A stretch of DNA of 53,159 bases from UMGS1696 sp964634795 (lineage in GTDB: Bacteria; Bacillota; Clostridia; Oscillospirales; CAG-272). The position numbers and the translations under genes were made by a program. The notes beneath the pieces are model-generated. The model worked only from the letters and a program-made list of their open reading frames with translations, was not told where the DNA came from and ran no database searches. Positions 6,707-14,957 of this stretch are shown piece after piece. Where the stretch lies: assembly GCA_964634795.1 (NCBI GenBank), contig CAZWLL010000009.1:1-53159 (forward strand). Reading direction: 5' to 3'. Numbering within the stretch: the first letter of the stretch is position 1; each line of letters opens with the position of its first letter.

Positions 6707-9008
6707 TTGTGCTGCCCCCTTTCTTTTTGGTAAATACACATACGCATATAACAGCTATAGATGCAACCGCAAGTGCGGATGCTGCGGCAATAAATACCAC
6801 ATCCATATCGGTAACTTCATAATACTGCTCATCGACATTTACGTCTTCCGCGGCATATATTTCTTCAGTATCGGCTGTTTTCTTCGGTACATATTCACTG
6901 TATGTCGAAATACCGGCTGTATTCTTCGGTGCTTCTCCTAAAACATACGGCTCCAAATCAACGATTCCGTCAGCTTTTCGACCGTCGGCATATATCGGAT
7001 CGGTATACATTGTAATATCTTCCTTAGAGAAAACCTTACCGCTTGCCCATTCCCAATATGCGTTGTTTCTGCCGTTTACCGCGCAATAATAAATTCCGTC
7101 ATCAGTTGCAGTATATGTCTTGTCCGTTGCGCCTTCGATTTTCTCTCCATCGGACGGTGAGGACATATCAAGCTTATACCATTGATATCCGTAAACCTTT
7201 CCTATCGCATTTGCGGTAAGAACATAGCCGTCTTCAGTTTTTTCCGATGTGACATCCGCTCCGAGCATGTAGTTGTCGGGATTCCAGAGCTTTATATACC
7301 AGCAGCGGTATCGTGTGGCAACCGCATCGTTCATTTTCTTAGCTGCTCTGGTAAATGAGCTGGTTTGTGACCAGCGAATCCAGTTCATCTCCTGAGATGA
7401 CTGTATGTAATCAAGCATATAGGAAAGCGAGAATATGCGTGTTCCTTCCGCCTCACCTACCAATATATCGACAACACTCTTCATCTCTTCGTTCATTCCG
7501 GTGATATATTCCATGAACTCGGCTTTTTTCCAGAACTGTTCATACCATATGTACTGCTGTCTTTCATTATATGCGAATGTAGTTCCGAATACCGTTTTAT
7601 CTTCTTCAAATATACTCGGGCCTGATTCGAAATCCCATACGGGTCCGAATGTCACTTTTTCACTGACGCTGTCTGCGTCCTTGTACATGTACGTACTTGT
7701 TCTGTATATTTCCCAGTTAAGGCAGAAGGAATATGTAAGCGCCTGCATTGCGTAGCTTTGTACATCTATATATTCCGTATAATGCTTCCCGAGAGAATTA
7801 TACCCTGTATTGCTGAACAGGGCATTTTCGAAATTCTGTATATATTCCGCTATATACTGAACCTGTTCATATGAAGGGTGCGACGGACTTTTTACATTTA
7901 TGTACATTCCTTTTTTGGTTTTAAATCCGTATTCTCCCGTTGTACCGCACATTATTTCAAGCACATATCCACCGCTTATATCGGTATCATCTGCGGTAGT
8001 TGCCGATGTACAATAGCAATAGTATTCGATTCCCGCTGCGATTGCAGGGTCGTTTTTCTTATTTTTATCGATTCTTCCCGATCTGTCACCTGTGTATGTT
8101 GTCTGCTCCTCAAGATCGGTAATTTGTATTGAACCGTTCATATCCATTCTTTCGGTCAATACATAAACACCGCGGTATTCACCGTCTATATATACATTCA
8201 CAAAACGCGAGGTAATATTAAAATATTCTTTTCCCGCAAGTGCGTTGTAAATGTAAAATCCGATTGGATAACTTACACCTGTCGCGTCATAATTGCCTGT
8301 AGTTCTGATGCGAAGCAATGACCACTTTTTGCTTTTGTCCGCTCCCTCGATCAGCTCCGCTTTATCCGCGAGATTAATATTGTATGAGTTCTTTGTATTA
8401 AGCGAGCCTGTAGACTGATATGAGGTGAGACCGTGGCCTTTCATTCGGGTAAGGTCTCCCGCATAAATATTTTTGCCGTTTGCTTCGGTCATAACCAGTT
8501 TTCCCGTTTCAACAGCGTCATGTGAAGAGTTGATATTTCTAAGTCCTTTGTCACCGTTGTCGAGAGTAATATACATTGTGGCTATATTTTCGCCCTTCAT
8601 AACAGTGAGGGTGTAACGATAATATAAATTTTTCTCACTATCGTACTCATATATGTTAATCGCTCCGCTCGTGCAGTTGAATTCAACTGTTTCACCGCTA
8701 TTGTAAAGCGAGCCGTCATCCGGCTTGTAAAGCTGCAGTGAGCCGTCATATCTCAATTTGACGCAGCTCAAGTCTGCTGTAGACGGTAGGAAAAGGTAAT
8801 ACTCATCGTCCTCGTATATACCGATATCGGTACCGATTCTGACACCGTATTCATCGGTTATATCCTCTGCTGCCGTCACGGGAGGTGTAATGTAAGCATC
8901 CGAAACAGATGCCGGGCTGTCACAATACACAGGGACGGCTATTAAGGTAATAACAAAAAAAAGCGCCGCTGTATATAAATATAGCCTGTTTAAAAAATGA
9001 TTTTTCAT
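6699..9008 (-). CDS. Secreted, membrane-anchored CotH-like protein with an Ig-like domain
   Basis: The 769-aa protein has a signal peptide (about 1-29), a cadherin-like or bacterial Ig-like N-terminal segment, and a CotH-type atypical kinase domain (about 145-500). CotH marks include LTRMKGHGLTSYQSTGSLNTK near 186-206, YIDGEYRGVYVLTERMD near 273-289 and GPVWDFESG at 455-463. A further Ig-like domain (YQWYK to YYCAV) precedes a C-terminal membrane helix (about 735-757) and a KKK tail. Bacillus CotH is a spore-coat protein kinase, but this protein is exported and anchored, so a spore role is not implied. No LPXTG sorting signal is present. AAGGAAA supports the start. It is the first gene of a two-gene operon. 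Confidence 0.82.
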   Translation of the reverse strand: MKNHFLNRLYLYTAALFFVITLIAVPVYCDSPASVSDAYITPPVTAAEDITDEYGVRIGTDIGIYEDDEYYLFLPSTADLSCVKLRYDGSLQLYKPDDGSLYNSGETVEFNCTSGAINIYEYDSEKNLYYRYTLTVMKGENIATMYITLDNGDKGLRNINSSHDAVETGKLVMTEANGKNIYAGDLTRMKGHGLTSYQSTGSLNTKNSYNINLADKAELIEGADKSKKWSLLRIRTTGNYDATGVSYPIGFYIYNALAGKEYFNITSRFVNVYIDGEYRGVYVLTERMDMNGSIQITDLEEQTTYTGDRSGRIDKNKKNDPAIAAGIEYYCYCTSATTADDTDISGGYVLEIMCGTTGEYGFKTKKGMYINVKSPSHPSYEQVQYIAEYIQNFENALFSNTGYNSLGKHYTEYIDVQSYAMQALTYSFCLNWEIYRTSTYMYKDADSVSEKVTFGPVWDFESGPSIFEEDKTVFGTTFAYNERQQYIWYEQFWKKAEFMEYITGMNEEMKSVVDILVGEAEGTRIFSLSYMLDYIQSSQEMNWIRWSQTSSFTRAAKKMNDAVATRYRCWYIKLWNPDNYMLGADVTSEKTEDGYVLTANAIGKVYGYQWYKLDMSSPSDGEKIEGATDKTYTATDDGIYYCAVNGRNNAYWEWASGKVFSKEDITMYTDPIYADGRKADGIVDLEPYVLGEAPKNTAGISTYSEYVPKKTADTEEIYAAEDVNVDEQYYEVTDMDVVFIAAASALAVASIAVICVCVFTKKKGGSTNV

Positions 9009-9061
9009 ATTAAATTTCCTTATCGATAGTGTGTTAGCGCGTCACTTTACATATATATTAC

Positions 9062-9090
9062 ATTATATCCAAATTCACGTTAATAATCAA
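9062..9090 (-). promoter_or_regulatory. Promoter of the cotH-like operon
   Basis: TTGATT (9090-9085), 17-bp spacer, TATAAT (9067-9062), about 54 nt upstream of the start codon at 9008. Confidence 0.75.
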
Positions 9091-9162
9091 TAGTTTTTCC
9101 GATATTTTTGTCTTAATATGAATAAATTCTCTATTTTATTGTCATTAACTATAATTAAACAC

Positions 9163-9191
9163 TTGAAATAAACGATCATCTATGTTAAAAT
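9163..9191 (+). promoter_or_regulatory. Promoter of the GH50-like gene
   Basis: TTGAAA (9163-9168), 17-bp spacer, TAAAAT (9186-9191). The predicted start near 9198 places the whole 74-nt repeat copy B inside the leader RNA, beginning about 13 nt after the transcript start. Confidence 0.7.
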
Positions 9192-9210
9192 TTCTACAAC
9201 AAAAAACATT

Positions 9211-9284
9211 GAGTGGGGGTATTCATCAGCTAAATAGTAGAGACAACCGTCCCACTCTCGAGAATTTCCGTGACCGGAAATTCT
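9211..9284 (+). repeat. 74-nt two-hairpin repeat element, copy B, in a 5' leader
   Basis: The plus strand reads GAGTGGG (9211-9217), a loop with TCAGC, TAG and GAGACAACC, then TCCCACTC (9250-9257) closing the first stem, and the perfect 10-bp hairpin AGAATTTCCG-TGAC-CGGAAATTCT (9261-9284). It is collinear with copy A (375-448, minus strand), with 61 of 74 positions identical. At the inner edge of the first stem the A-T pair of copy A becomes a G-T pair here, which keeps the pairing. It lies between the promoter and the ribosome binding site of the GH50-like gene, a position suited to leader control, though no known riboswitch class comes to mind. Confidence 0.8.
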
Positions 9285-9326
9285 TCGTTCTTAATGCTTA
9301 ACAGTTATAAAGGGGTAATACGACAG

Positions 9327-11306
9327 ATGAAATCAATTGATTTAAAAACATTCTCACTGTACGGCGCAGAATATCTCGGTGATGACAAATACCTGTTTCC
9401 GAAGGGAAAAACAACCGCTCTGTTTACAAATTTTATAACAGGAACGTTTTGCGGTTACGATGCCTCGCCGTGTGAATATCTTTCAATGGACATAACCGCA
9501 TGCGGAAATTTCTCCGCAGGTTTCTGTTGGCAATTTTGGGAAAGCGATAACGACCGGTGCGACCTTAACATAAAAATGGGCGTGCTTCCCCAACTGAAAA
9601 CAAGAATATCTCTGCCTCTGTCAGAGCTTGCGGCTAAAACATTGTTCCTTCCGCGTACTCCCGGAAAATTAAAAACCGTAGTACACGGACACCCTGTGGA
9701 GCTCGGAAAAATAAAGAAGTTCGCCATATGTGTCGATAAAACGCCTGCAGATTTGATACTGAAAATCGAAAATGTACAAATTCTCGAATCCGAACCCGAT
9801 TATCCTCTTGACAAAAAAATAATGGTCGATTCACTCGGTCAGAAAAAGCTCACCGAATGGAAGGATAAAACAAGCAATAAAGAAGAAATGAAACGTTATC
9901 TTCTTGAGGAAGCAGCGGATACCGCAATTCATCCTATGCATAATCGCTCGCAATACGGCGGATGGCTCGGGAAAAAATTTACCGAAACCGGCTATTTCGG
10001 ATTGGAACACGACGGTAAAAGATGGTGGCTTAAAGATCCCGAAGGGTATGCTTTCTTCTCGATGGGATTTGACTGCGTCGGAATAGGAGATAACTGCAAT
10101 TTAACGGGAATTAAAGATTTTTGCGAGACACTTCCGCCGACCGATGATAAAGGATGGCATATTGGTGAATGGCACGGCAGAAAAACAGAGAGCTTTAATT
10201 TCTTCGTGCATAATGTAGCATACGCTTTCGGTGAAAATTACTATCCCACATGGGCTGACATGATATACCGCCGTCTTGTTTCATGGGGATGCAATACAGT
10301 AGGCTGTTGGAGTGACCCGAAATTTTACGAACGCGAAAAAATGCCGTATGTTATAATCGGTCCGGGATATCCAAGAACAAAGACCGCAGTTTTCCGCGAT
10401 TTTCCCGATGTATATTCCGCTGAATTTAAAGAAAATGCCGACGAATGGGCGCATTTTCTCGACAAACGCATAGAAGACAAATATCTTCTCGGTTACTTCA
10501 TGACGAACGAACCCGAATGGGCATTTGTAAACGATATCAATCTTGCGGCATTTGTAATGGCAAGCAAGGAAAAACTCGTTACACGTGACCATATTATATC
10601 TTCACTTGCCGAAAGATACGGTACAATCGAACAGCTCAATACCGCATGGGAATCGGATTTCGAGTCGTTTGAAGACATGAACAATCCGTTCGGCATTGAG
10701 GAATTTTCCGGTGCAGCCGCAGATGACTTAATGTCGGAAACCACGGAAATGATCAGAAATTACATAAAGATACCTGCAGAGGCTGCAAGAAAAGCCGATC
10801 CGAATCACTTGAATCTCGGAATACGCTACGCATGGCTTTCAAGTCCGGCACTTGCCGCAGGATGCGAGTACACAGACATATTCTCCTTCAACTGTTACTC
10901 AATGGATCCTTATGATATGATTGAAAGATTCTCCTCAATGACCGGCAAGCCTGTAATAATCGGGGAATTCCACTTCGGTGCTCTTGACAGAGGACTTGAC
11001 GCAACCGGACTTCGCGGTGTTGAAAATCAAAATGAGCGCGGTATCGCATACAGAAGATATCTGCACAGAGCCGCATCACATCCTATGTGTCTGGGTGCTC
11101 ACTATTTTACGCTTTACGATCAGCCGTATCTCGGCAGATTCGACGGTGAAAACTATCAAATCGGCGCACTTGATGTTTGCTCTCATCCGTATACCGAGTT
11201 TATCGACGGTATAATTAAAACTCATTCCGAGCTATATGATGTAGCCGACGGAACAATCCCGCCGACAGATGAAAAAGCAAAAGAAATAGACGCAATAGCA
11301 TTCTAA
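9327..11306 (+). CDS. GH50-like (agarase-type) glycoside hydrolase, cytoplasmic
   Basis: The 659-aa protein has an N-terminal beta-rich domain and a TIM-barrel catalytic domain. The C-terminal half matches GH50 agarase-type enzymes: GYFMTNEPEW supplies the likely acid/base Glu395, GEFHFGALDRG the likely nucleophile Glu547, and a DQPYLGRFDGENYQIG block follows. GH50 enzymes cleave beta-galactosidic bonds in agarose, but distant gut relatives probably act on other glycans. There is no signal peptide, so it should act on imported oligosaccharides. The start is the ATG at 9327, preceded by AAAGGGG 11 nt upstream; a GTG at 9270 is inside the leader hairpin and is rejected. It is a single-gene unit ended by the terminator at 11321. 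Confidence 0.82.
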   Translation: MKSIDLKTFSLYGAEYLGDDKYLFPKGKTTALFTNFITGTFCGYDASPCEYLSMDITACGNFSAGFCWQFWESDNDRCDLNIKMGVLPQLKTRISLPLSELAAKTLFLPRTPGKLKTVVHGHPVELGKIKKFAICVDKTPADLILKIENVQILESEPDYPLDKKIMVDSLGQKKLTEWKDKTSNKEEMKRYLLEEAADTAIHPMHNRSQYGGWLGKKFTETGYFGLEHDGKRWWLKDPEGYAFFSMGFDCVGIGDNCNLTGIKDFCETLPPTDDKGWHIGEWHGRKTESFNFFVHNVAYAFGENYYPTWADMIYRRLVSWGCNTVGCWSDPKFYEREKMPYVIIGPGYPRTKTAVFRDFPDVYSAEFKENADEWAHFLDKRIEDKYLLGYFMTNEPEWAFVNDINLAAFVMASKEKLVTRDHIISSLAERYGTIEQLNTAWESDFESFEDMNNPFGIEEFSGAAADDLMSETTEMIRNYIKIPAEAARKADPNHLNLGIRYAWLSSPALAAGCEYTDIFSFNCYSMDPYDMIERFSSMTGKPVIIGEFHFGALDRGLDATGLRGVENQNERGIAYRRYLHRAASHPMCLGAHYFTLYDQPYLGRFDGENYQIGALDVCSHPYTEFIDGIIKTHSELYDVADGTIPPTDEKAKEIDAIAF

Positions 11307-11320
11307 AGTTCTTTATAAAA

Positions 11321-11400
11321 AAAACAGCATATGAAAATTCAGCCTGTACTGTATGATGTTCCGTCATCACTACACGGTAAAATTTATCATATGCTGTTTT
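11321..11400. terminator. Bidirectional terminator between convergent genes
   Basis: AAAACAGCATATGA (11321-11334) pairs with TCATATGCTGTTTT (11387-11400). The T-run is strong on the minus strand (eight T) and shorter on the plus strand. It separates the GH50-like gene from the pepP-like gene. Confidence 0.8.
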
Positions 11401-11406
11401 ATTATG

Positions 11407-12645
11407 TTATCTTCTCATTTCGCTTTCGATTTCTTCTATAGTACGAGGAACACGCGCACCGAGGTTTTCGCATCCGTTTTCATTGACATAACAGTTGTCT
11501 TCCAAACGGAATCCTATTCCCCACTCCTCACAATATATTCCGATATCAACGCAAAATACCATTCCGGGAGCTATTATCTCAGGTCTTTTAACAATATCAT
11601 GTGTGTCAAAGCCTACATGGTGTGAACCGCCGTGCCACATAAGCTTGCCTATGTTTTCGGGTTTGTCAACCAGTCCGTAATCGTGCAGGAATGTGTAGCA
11701 GTAGTTGTGTGCCTCTCTGTCGACCTCTTCCATCGGATATCCCGGTTTTATTATATCGAACATATGCTGGCTTGTCGCGTATGCGGCTTCGTAAAGCTTT
11801 TTCTGTCTGTCGCTGAATTTACCGTTAAGCGGGAAACCTCTCGAAATATCGCATCCGATGAAATCATAGCATGCACCGACATCGCACAGAACCATATCTC
11901 CGGTGTGTGCCGTTCCGCTGTAAGAGTAATAATGTATGCAGAAATTATTTTGTCCCGCGGAAATTATAGACGGGAATGCAGGCTCAAGGCATCCGTTTGC
12001 GAGAAGAGCGGAGTCATAAAGTCCTTTGATTTCATATTCCTTCATTCCGTCACGAACACCATGCATCATTGCCTTTATGCCCTCTCCCGTAATACGTACG
12101 GCTTCACGCATTGCCTCTATTTCACAGTCAGCCTTGATAGTACGTATTTCGGCAAGAGCGGGACGAATGTTTACGACTTTCTTCTCGGGCATTTCGTTTT
12201 TTACACGAGCAGCGAATCTGTGAGCCTCTGTATAATCGCGCTCTCCGCGTGTTTCATCTATATCGAGACATATTGTACCGCATTCGGATAAAGCATTTTT
12301 CAGGTAATCATCAAAGTCTGCGGTATACGCGATTTCACTGATACCCGATAATGCATAAGCCTCGTCTGCTTTAGTTCTTTTGCCTGTCCATCTTTCCTTC
12401 AGCATATCCGCAGGCAGGAGGAACAGCTTTTCACTGACAGTACCGCCGAGCTTTTTCATAGCGTAAATCAGTCCAGCATCACGTGAAATGCCTGTCAGAT
12501 ACACGAAATTTCTGTCCGAACAAAACGGATAATCCTCATCAGCTCTTTTACGAGGAGCAAATCCCGAGAAAATAAGCATTAATGCTCCGTTGGGAAGATA
12601 CTCGGCAAGCTTTCTGCGATTATTCCGATAAAACTCTGCTTTCAT
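11407..12645 (-). CDS. pepP: Xaa-Pro aminopeptidase-like M24B metallopeptidase
   Basis: The 412-aa protein has the creatinase-type N-terminal domain and the pita-bread M24 domain. Aminopeptidase P removes an N-terminal residue before proline with two metal ions. Ligands that can be seen are the Asp of LCDVGA, the Asp of GCDISRGFP, the first His region GGSHHVGFDTHD, and the Glu of GFRLEDN. The fourth ligand position, usually Glu in a VEPGIY-type motif, reads VDIGIY here, so Asp replaces Glu. That change may alter metal preference or activity. TAGGAG precedes the start by 7 nt. It is cotranscribed with ogt, 33 nt upstream. Confidence 0.85.
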   Translation of the reverse strand: MKAEFYRNNRRKLAEYLPNGALMLIFSGFAPRKRADEDYPFCSDRNFVYLTGISRDAGLIYAMKKLGGTVSEKLFLLPADMLKERWTGKRTKADEAYALSGISEIAYTADFDDYLKNALSECGTICLDIDETRGERDYTEAHRFAARVKNEMPEKKVVNIRPALAEIRTIKADCEIEAMREAVRITGEGIKAMMHGVRDGMKEYEIKGLYDSALLANGCLEPAFPSIISAGQNNFCIHYYSYSGTAHTGDMVLCDVGACYDFIGCDISRGFPLNGKFSDRQKKLYEAAYATSQHMFDIIKPGYPMEEVDREAHNYCYTFLHDYGLVDKPENIGKLMWHGGSHHVGFDTHDIVKRPEIIAPGMVFCVDIGIYCEEWGIGFRLEDNCYVNENGCENLGARVPRTIEEIESEMRR

Positions 12646-12656
12646 AATATTACTCC

Positions 12657-12694
12657 TATTTAATTTAGTATTTTATATTTAATTTAGTATTTTA
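12657..12694. repeat. Exact tandem duplication of 19 bp
   Basis: TATTTAATTTAGTATTTTA occurs twice head to tail (12657-12675 and 12676-12694). The second unit contains the stop codon of ogt and the first fills the gap before pepP. Nothing else suggests a function. Confidence 0.85.
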
Positions 12695-13212
12695 TTGTTG
12701 TCACCAAGTCTGACACCCTCGTGCTTGAGCAGCTTAACCTTTATATCGATTCCGCCCGCATAGCCTGTCATGCTGCCGTCAGAGCCGACTACCCTGTGAC
12801 ACGGAATGATTATCGATATCGGATTATGTCCGACCGCTCCTCCGACAGCCTGAGCCGACATTTCGGATATTCCGCTTTCATCACATATTTGACGTGCTAT
12901 ATCACCGTATGTAACTGTTTTGCCGTATGGTATACGACACAAAATTTTCCATACTTTTTGTCTGAATTCACTTCCGCGAGGACAAAGCGGCAATCTTTCG
13001 ATTTCAGGCTTCTCACCTTTAAAGTATCTGTCAAGCCAATCACATGCCATGTCAAGTATATAGGTGTCCTTGTATTCGGTCAAGCAGTCTCGGCATGACG
13101 ACAGATCGTATTTCTGTCCTTCTATCCATACACCCATAAGCGCATTATCGTTTGCGGCAATTGTTATTCCGCCTACGGGAGAATTATATTTTTTCAAATA
13201 AACGGAATCCAT
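12679..13212 (-). CDS. ogt: Methylated-DNA--protein-cysteine methyltransferase
   Basis: This 177-aa suicide enzyme transfers the alkyl group from O6-alkylguanine in DNA to its own cysteine. The active-site motif IPCHRV is present with Cys138, preceded by the helix-turn-helix region (RIPYGKTVTYGDIA) and followed by GYAGGIDIK. The ATG at 13212 is chosen over a TTG at 13299: AAGGA lies about 7 nt upstream of the ATG, the family length is matched, and the predicted transcript starts near 13297. The leader is therefore about 85 nt. The last codons fall in the 19-bp tandem repeat. It is the first gene of an ogt-pepP pair. Confidence 0.93.
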   Translation of the reverse strand: MDSVYLKKYNSPVGGITIAANDNALMGVWIEGQKYDLSSCRDCLTEYKDTYILDMACDWLDRYFKGEKPEIERLPLCPRGSEFRQKVWKILCRIPYGKTVTYGDIARQICDESGISEMSAQAVGGAVGHNPISIIIPCHRVVGSDGSMTGYAGGIDIKVKLLKHEGVRLGDNNKILN

Positions 13213-13303
13213 TGTTCTTCCTTTTTGTATCATACGTAATACGTCATATGAAATATCATTCGTCCGCAACATATCCGTATGTTCTTGTGTGCTCGACAAC
13301 TAT

Positions 13304-13332
13304 ATTATACATCGCACTATAAAAATATTCAA
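13304..13332 (-). promoter_or_regulatory. Promoter of the ogt-pepP unit
   Basis: TTGAAT (13332-13327), 17-bp spacer, TATAAT (13309-13304). Confidence 0.75.
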
Positions 13333-13440
13333 TGATTTGCCGCAAAATTAAGCGTAACTTCTCAGACTTAACGCAGCTTCAAATGCAACAGCTGCATTAA
13401 CCATAAGAGGTTACCGCCGTGCTCGTCACGAAATCAGCTA

Positions 13441-13469
13441 TTTACAAAGCATTACCGATATGATATAAT
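13441..13469 (+). promoter_or_regulatory. Promoter of mtaB
   Basis: TTTACA (13441-13446), 17-bp spacer, TATAAT (13464-13469), giving a leader of about 28 nt. Confidence 0.8.
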
Positions 13470-13503
13470 TATAAGGTTAAGTTTAATTCATTAAGGACTT
13501 CAC

Positions 13504-14874
13504 ATGAAAACAACAGAAATTACCGCATCGATTATTACTCTCGGATGCCGAGTAAATCAATACGAATCGGACGTTATCGTATCCGAGCTTAAGAAAAAAG
13601 GAATACGTCTTGTCCCATTCGGTGAAAAATGCGATGTCAGCATAATCAATACCTGCACTGTTACTGCCGAGAGTGACAGAAAATCGCGTCAAATGATTCG
13701 CAAAGCAGTCTCCGTATCAAAGCACGTTGCAGTCACGGGATGCTATGCACAGATTTCATCCGATGAAGCGATGAAAATAGACGGTGTAGAATATATTTGC
13801 GGAAACAGCGGCAAGGCATCCATGGCGGATGTAATTATACGGCTTGCCGCAGATGAAAAAGAGTATCAAGTTAATGATACCACACCTCCCGACAGCTACA
13901 ATGCGGTTGAAATGAAGCTTGATACTCCGAACCGCACAAGGTCGTACATTAAAATCGAAGACGGCTGCAACAATGTCTGCTCGTATTGTATCATAAATAA
14001 AGCACGCGGACCCGTCAGATCAAAAGCTCCGAGTCTTGTAATTGAGGAGGCTGAGAACTTAGCTAAGCAGGGATGCCGTGAAATAATACTTACAGGTATA
14101 GAATCGGCATCATACGGTTTGGATTTTGCCGACAAAAAAATATACGGTCATTCGCTGGCTGAGTTGATTCGTGATGTGTCAAATGTTGAAGGAATAGAAC
14201 GTATAGGTCTCAGTTCACTTACACCTACAGTAATGAGTGACTATTTTTGCTCTGTAATTTCGGAAGAACAGGTCAGAAAAAAAATCCTTCCGCATTTCCA
14301 TATTTCACAGCAAAGCGGTTCATCCGATGTGCTTCGCCGTATGAGACGCCGCTATAACGCCGATATGGCTCTTTCGGCTATCGAGAGAATGCGCTCGTAT
14401 CTTCCCGAATCCACATTCTCAGCCGATATCATTGTCGGATTTCCGGGGGAGACCGAAAAAGAATTTAACGAAACCATTGAATTCTGCCGTACTGTAAAAT
14501 TCCTGCATCTTCATATTTTCCCATACTCAAAGCGCAAGGGTACCGAGGCTGCCGCAATGGAATGCCAGATACCGGAAAACGAGAAAAAATCTCGCCTGAC
14601 GCAGCTTGAGAAAATCGGAGAAGAAATCAAGCTTGAGCTTATCAACAATTATATTTCAGCTCATCGAACCTCTCCCGTGTATATGCTTACGGAAAAATGT
14701 AATGGCGGTAATTCCACAGGACACAGCGAGCATTTCTTTGAAGTTAAAGCAATGGATTGTGTCTCAAAAATCGGCGAGGTTGTTCCGATAACACTTGACG
14801 GTTATGACGGACACTTCTGTACGGGAAAAAGATGTGACGCAAATATCTACAACGGTTTAAATCAGAATAAATAA
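13504..14874 (+). CDS. mtaB: tRNA (t6A37) methylthiotransferase MtaB
   Basis: MtaB adds a methylthio group to N6-threonylcarbamoyladenosine at tRNA position 37. The 456-aa protein has the N-terminal MiaB/MtaB iron-sulfur domain with Cys15 (LGCRVNQYES), Cys51 (NTCTVT) and Cys80 (TGCYAQ), then the radical SAM cluster CNNVCSYC (155-162) and a C-terminal TRAM domain. The motif LGCRVNQYES separates MtaB from MiaB and RimO. AAGGA precedes the ATG by 7 nt. It is a single gene with a strong promoter and terminator. Confidence 0.95.
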   Translation: MKTTEITASIITLGCRVNQYESDVIVSELKKKGIRLVPFGEKCDVSIINTCTVTAESDRKSRQMIRKAVSVSKHVAVTGCYAQISSDEAMKIDGVEYICGNSGKASMADVIIRLAADEKEYQVNDTTPPDSYNAVEMKLDTPNRTRSYIKIEDGCNNVCSYCIINKARGPVRSKAPSLVIEEAENLAKQGCREIILTGIESASYGLDFADKKIYGHSLAELIRDVSNVEGIERIGLSSLTPTVMSDYFCSVISEEQVRKKILPHFHISQQSGSSDVLRRMRRRYNADMALSAIERMRSYLPESTFSADIIVGFPGETEKEFNETIEFCRTVKFLHLHIFPYSKRKGTEAAAMECQIPENEKKSRLTQLEKIGEEIKLELINNYISAHRTSPVYMLTEKCNGGNSTGHSEHFFEVKAMDCVSKIGEVVPITLDGYDGHFCTGKRCDANIYNGLNQNK

Positions 14875-14878
14875 AATA

Positions 14879-14957
14879 AATGCCGCAATACACTCTCCTC
14901 GGCAAATGATTATGTAATCATTACGAGCCTGCAGCGTGTATTGCGGCATTCTTTTTT
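14879..14957. terminator. Nested bidirectional terminator between mtaB and the MBL-fold gene
   Basis: AATGCCGCAATACAC (14879-14893) pairs with GTGTATTGCGGCATT (14936-14950), with an inner hairpin AATGATTA..TAATCATT. A C-TTTTTT run follows on the plus strand and a T-rich tail on the minus strand. Confidence 0.85.

Noticed and set aside
375..9284. The two 74-nt copies as ends of a composite transposon carrying the CDF, ftsH and cotH genes
   Set aside because: The genes between are core or unrelated, with their own promoters and terminators, there is no transposase, and the element is a transcribed hairpin rather than a terminal repeat.
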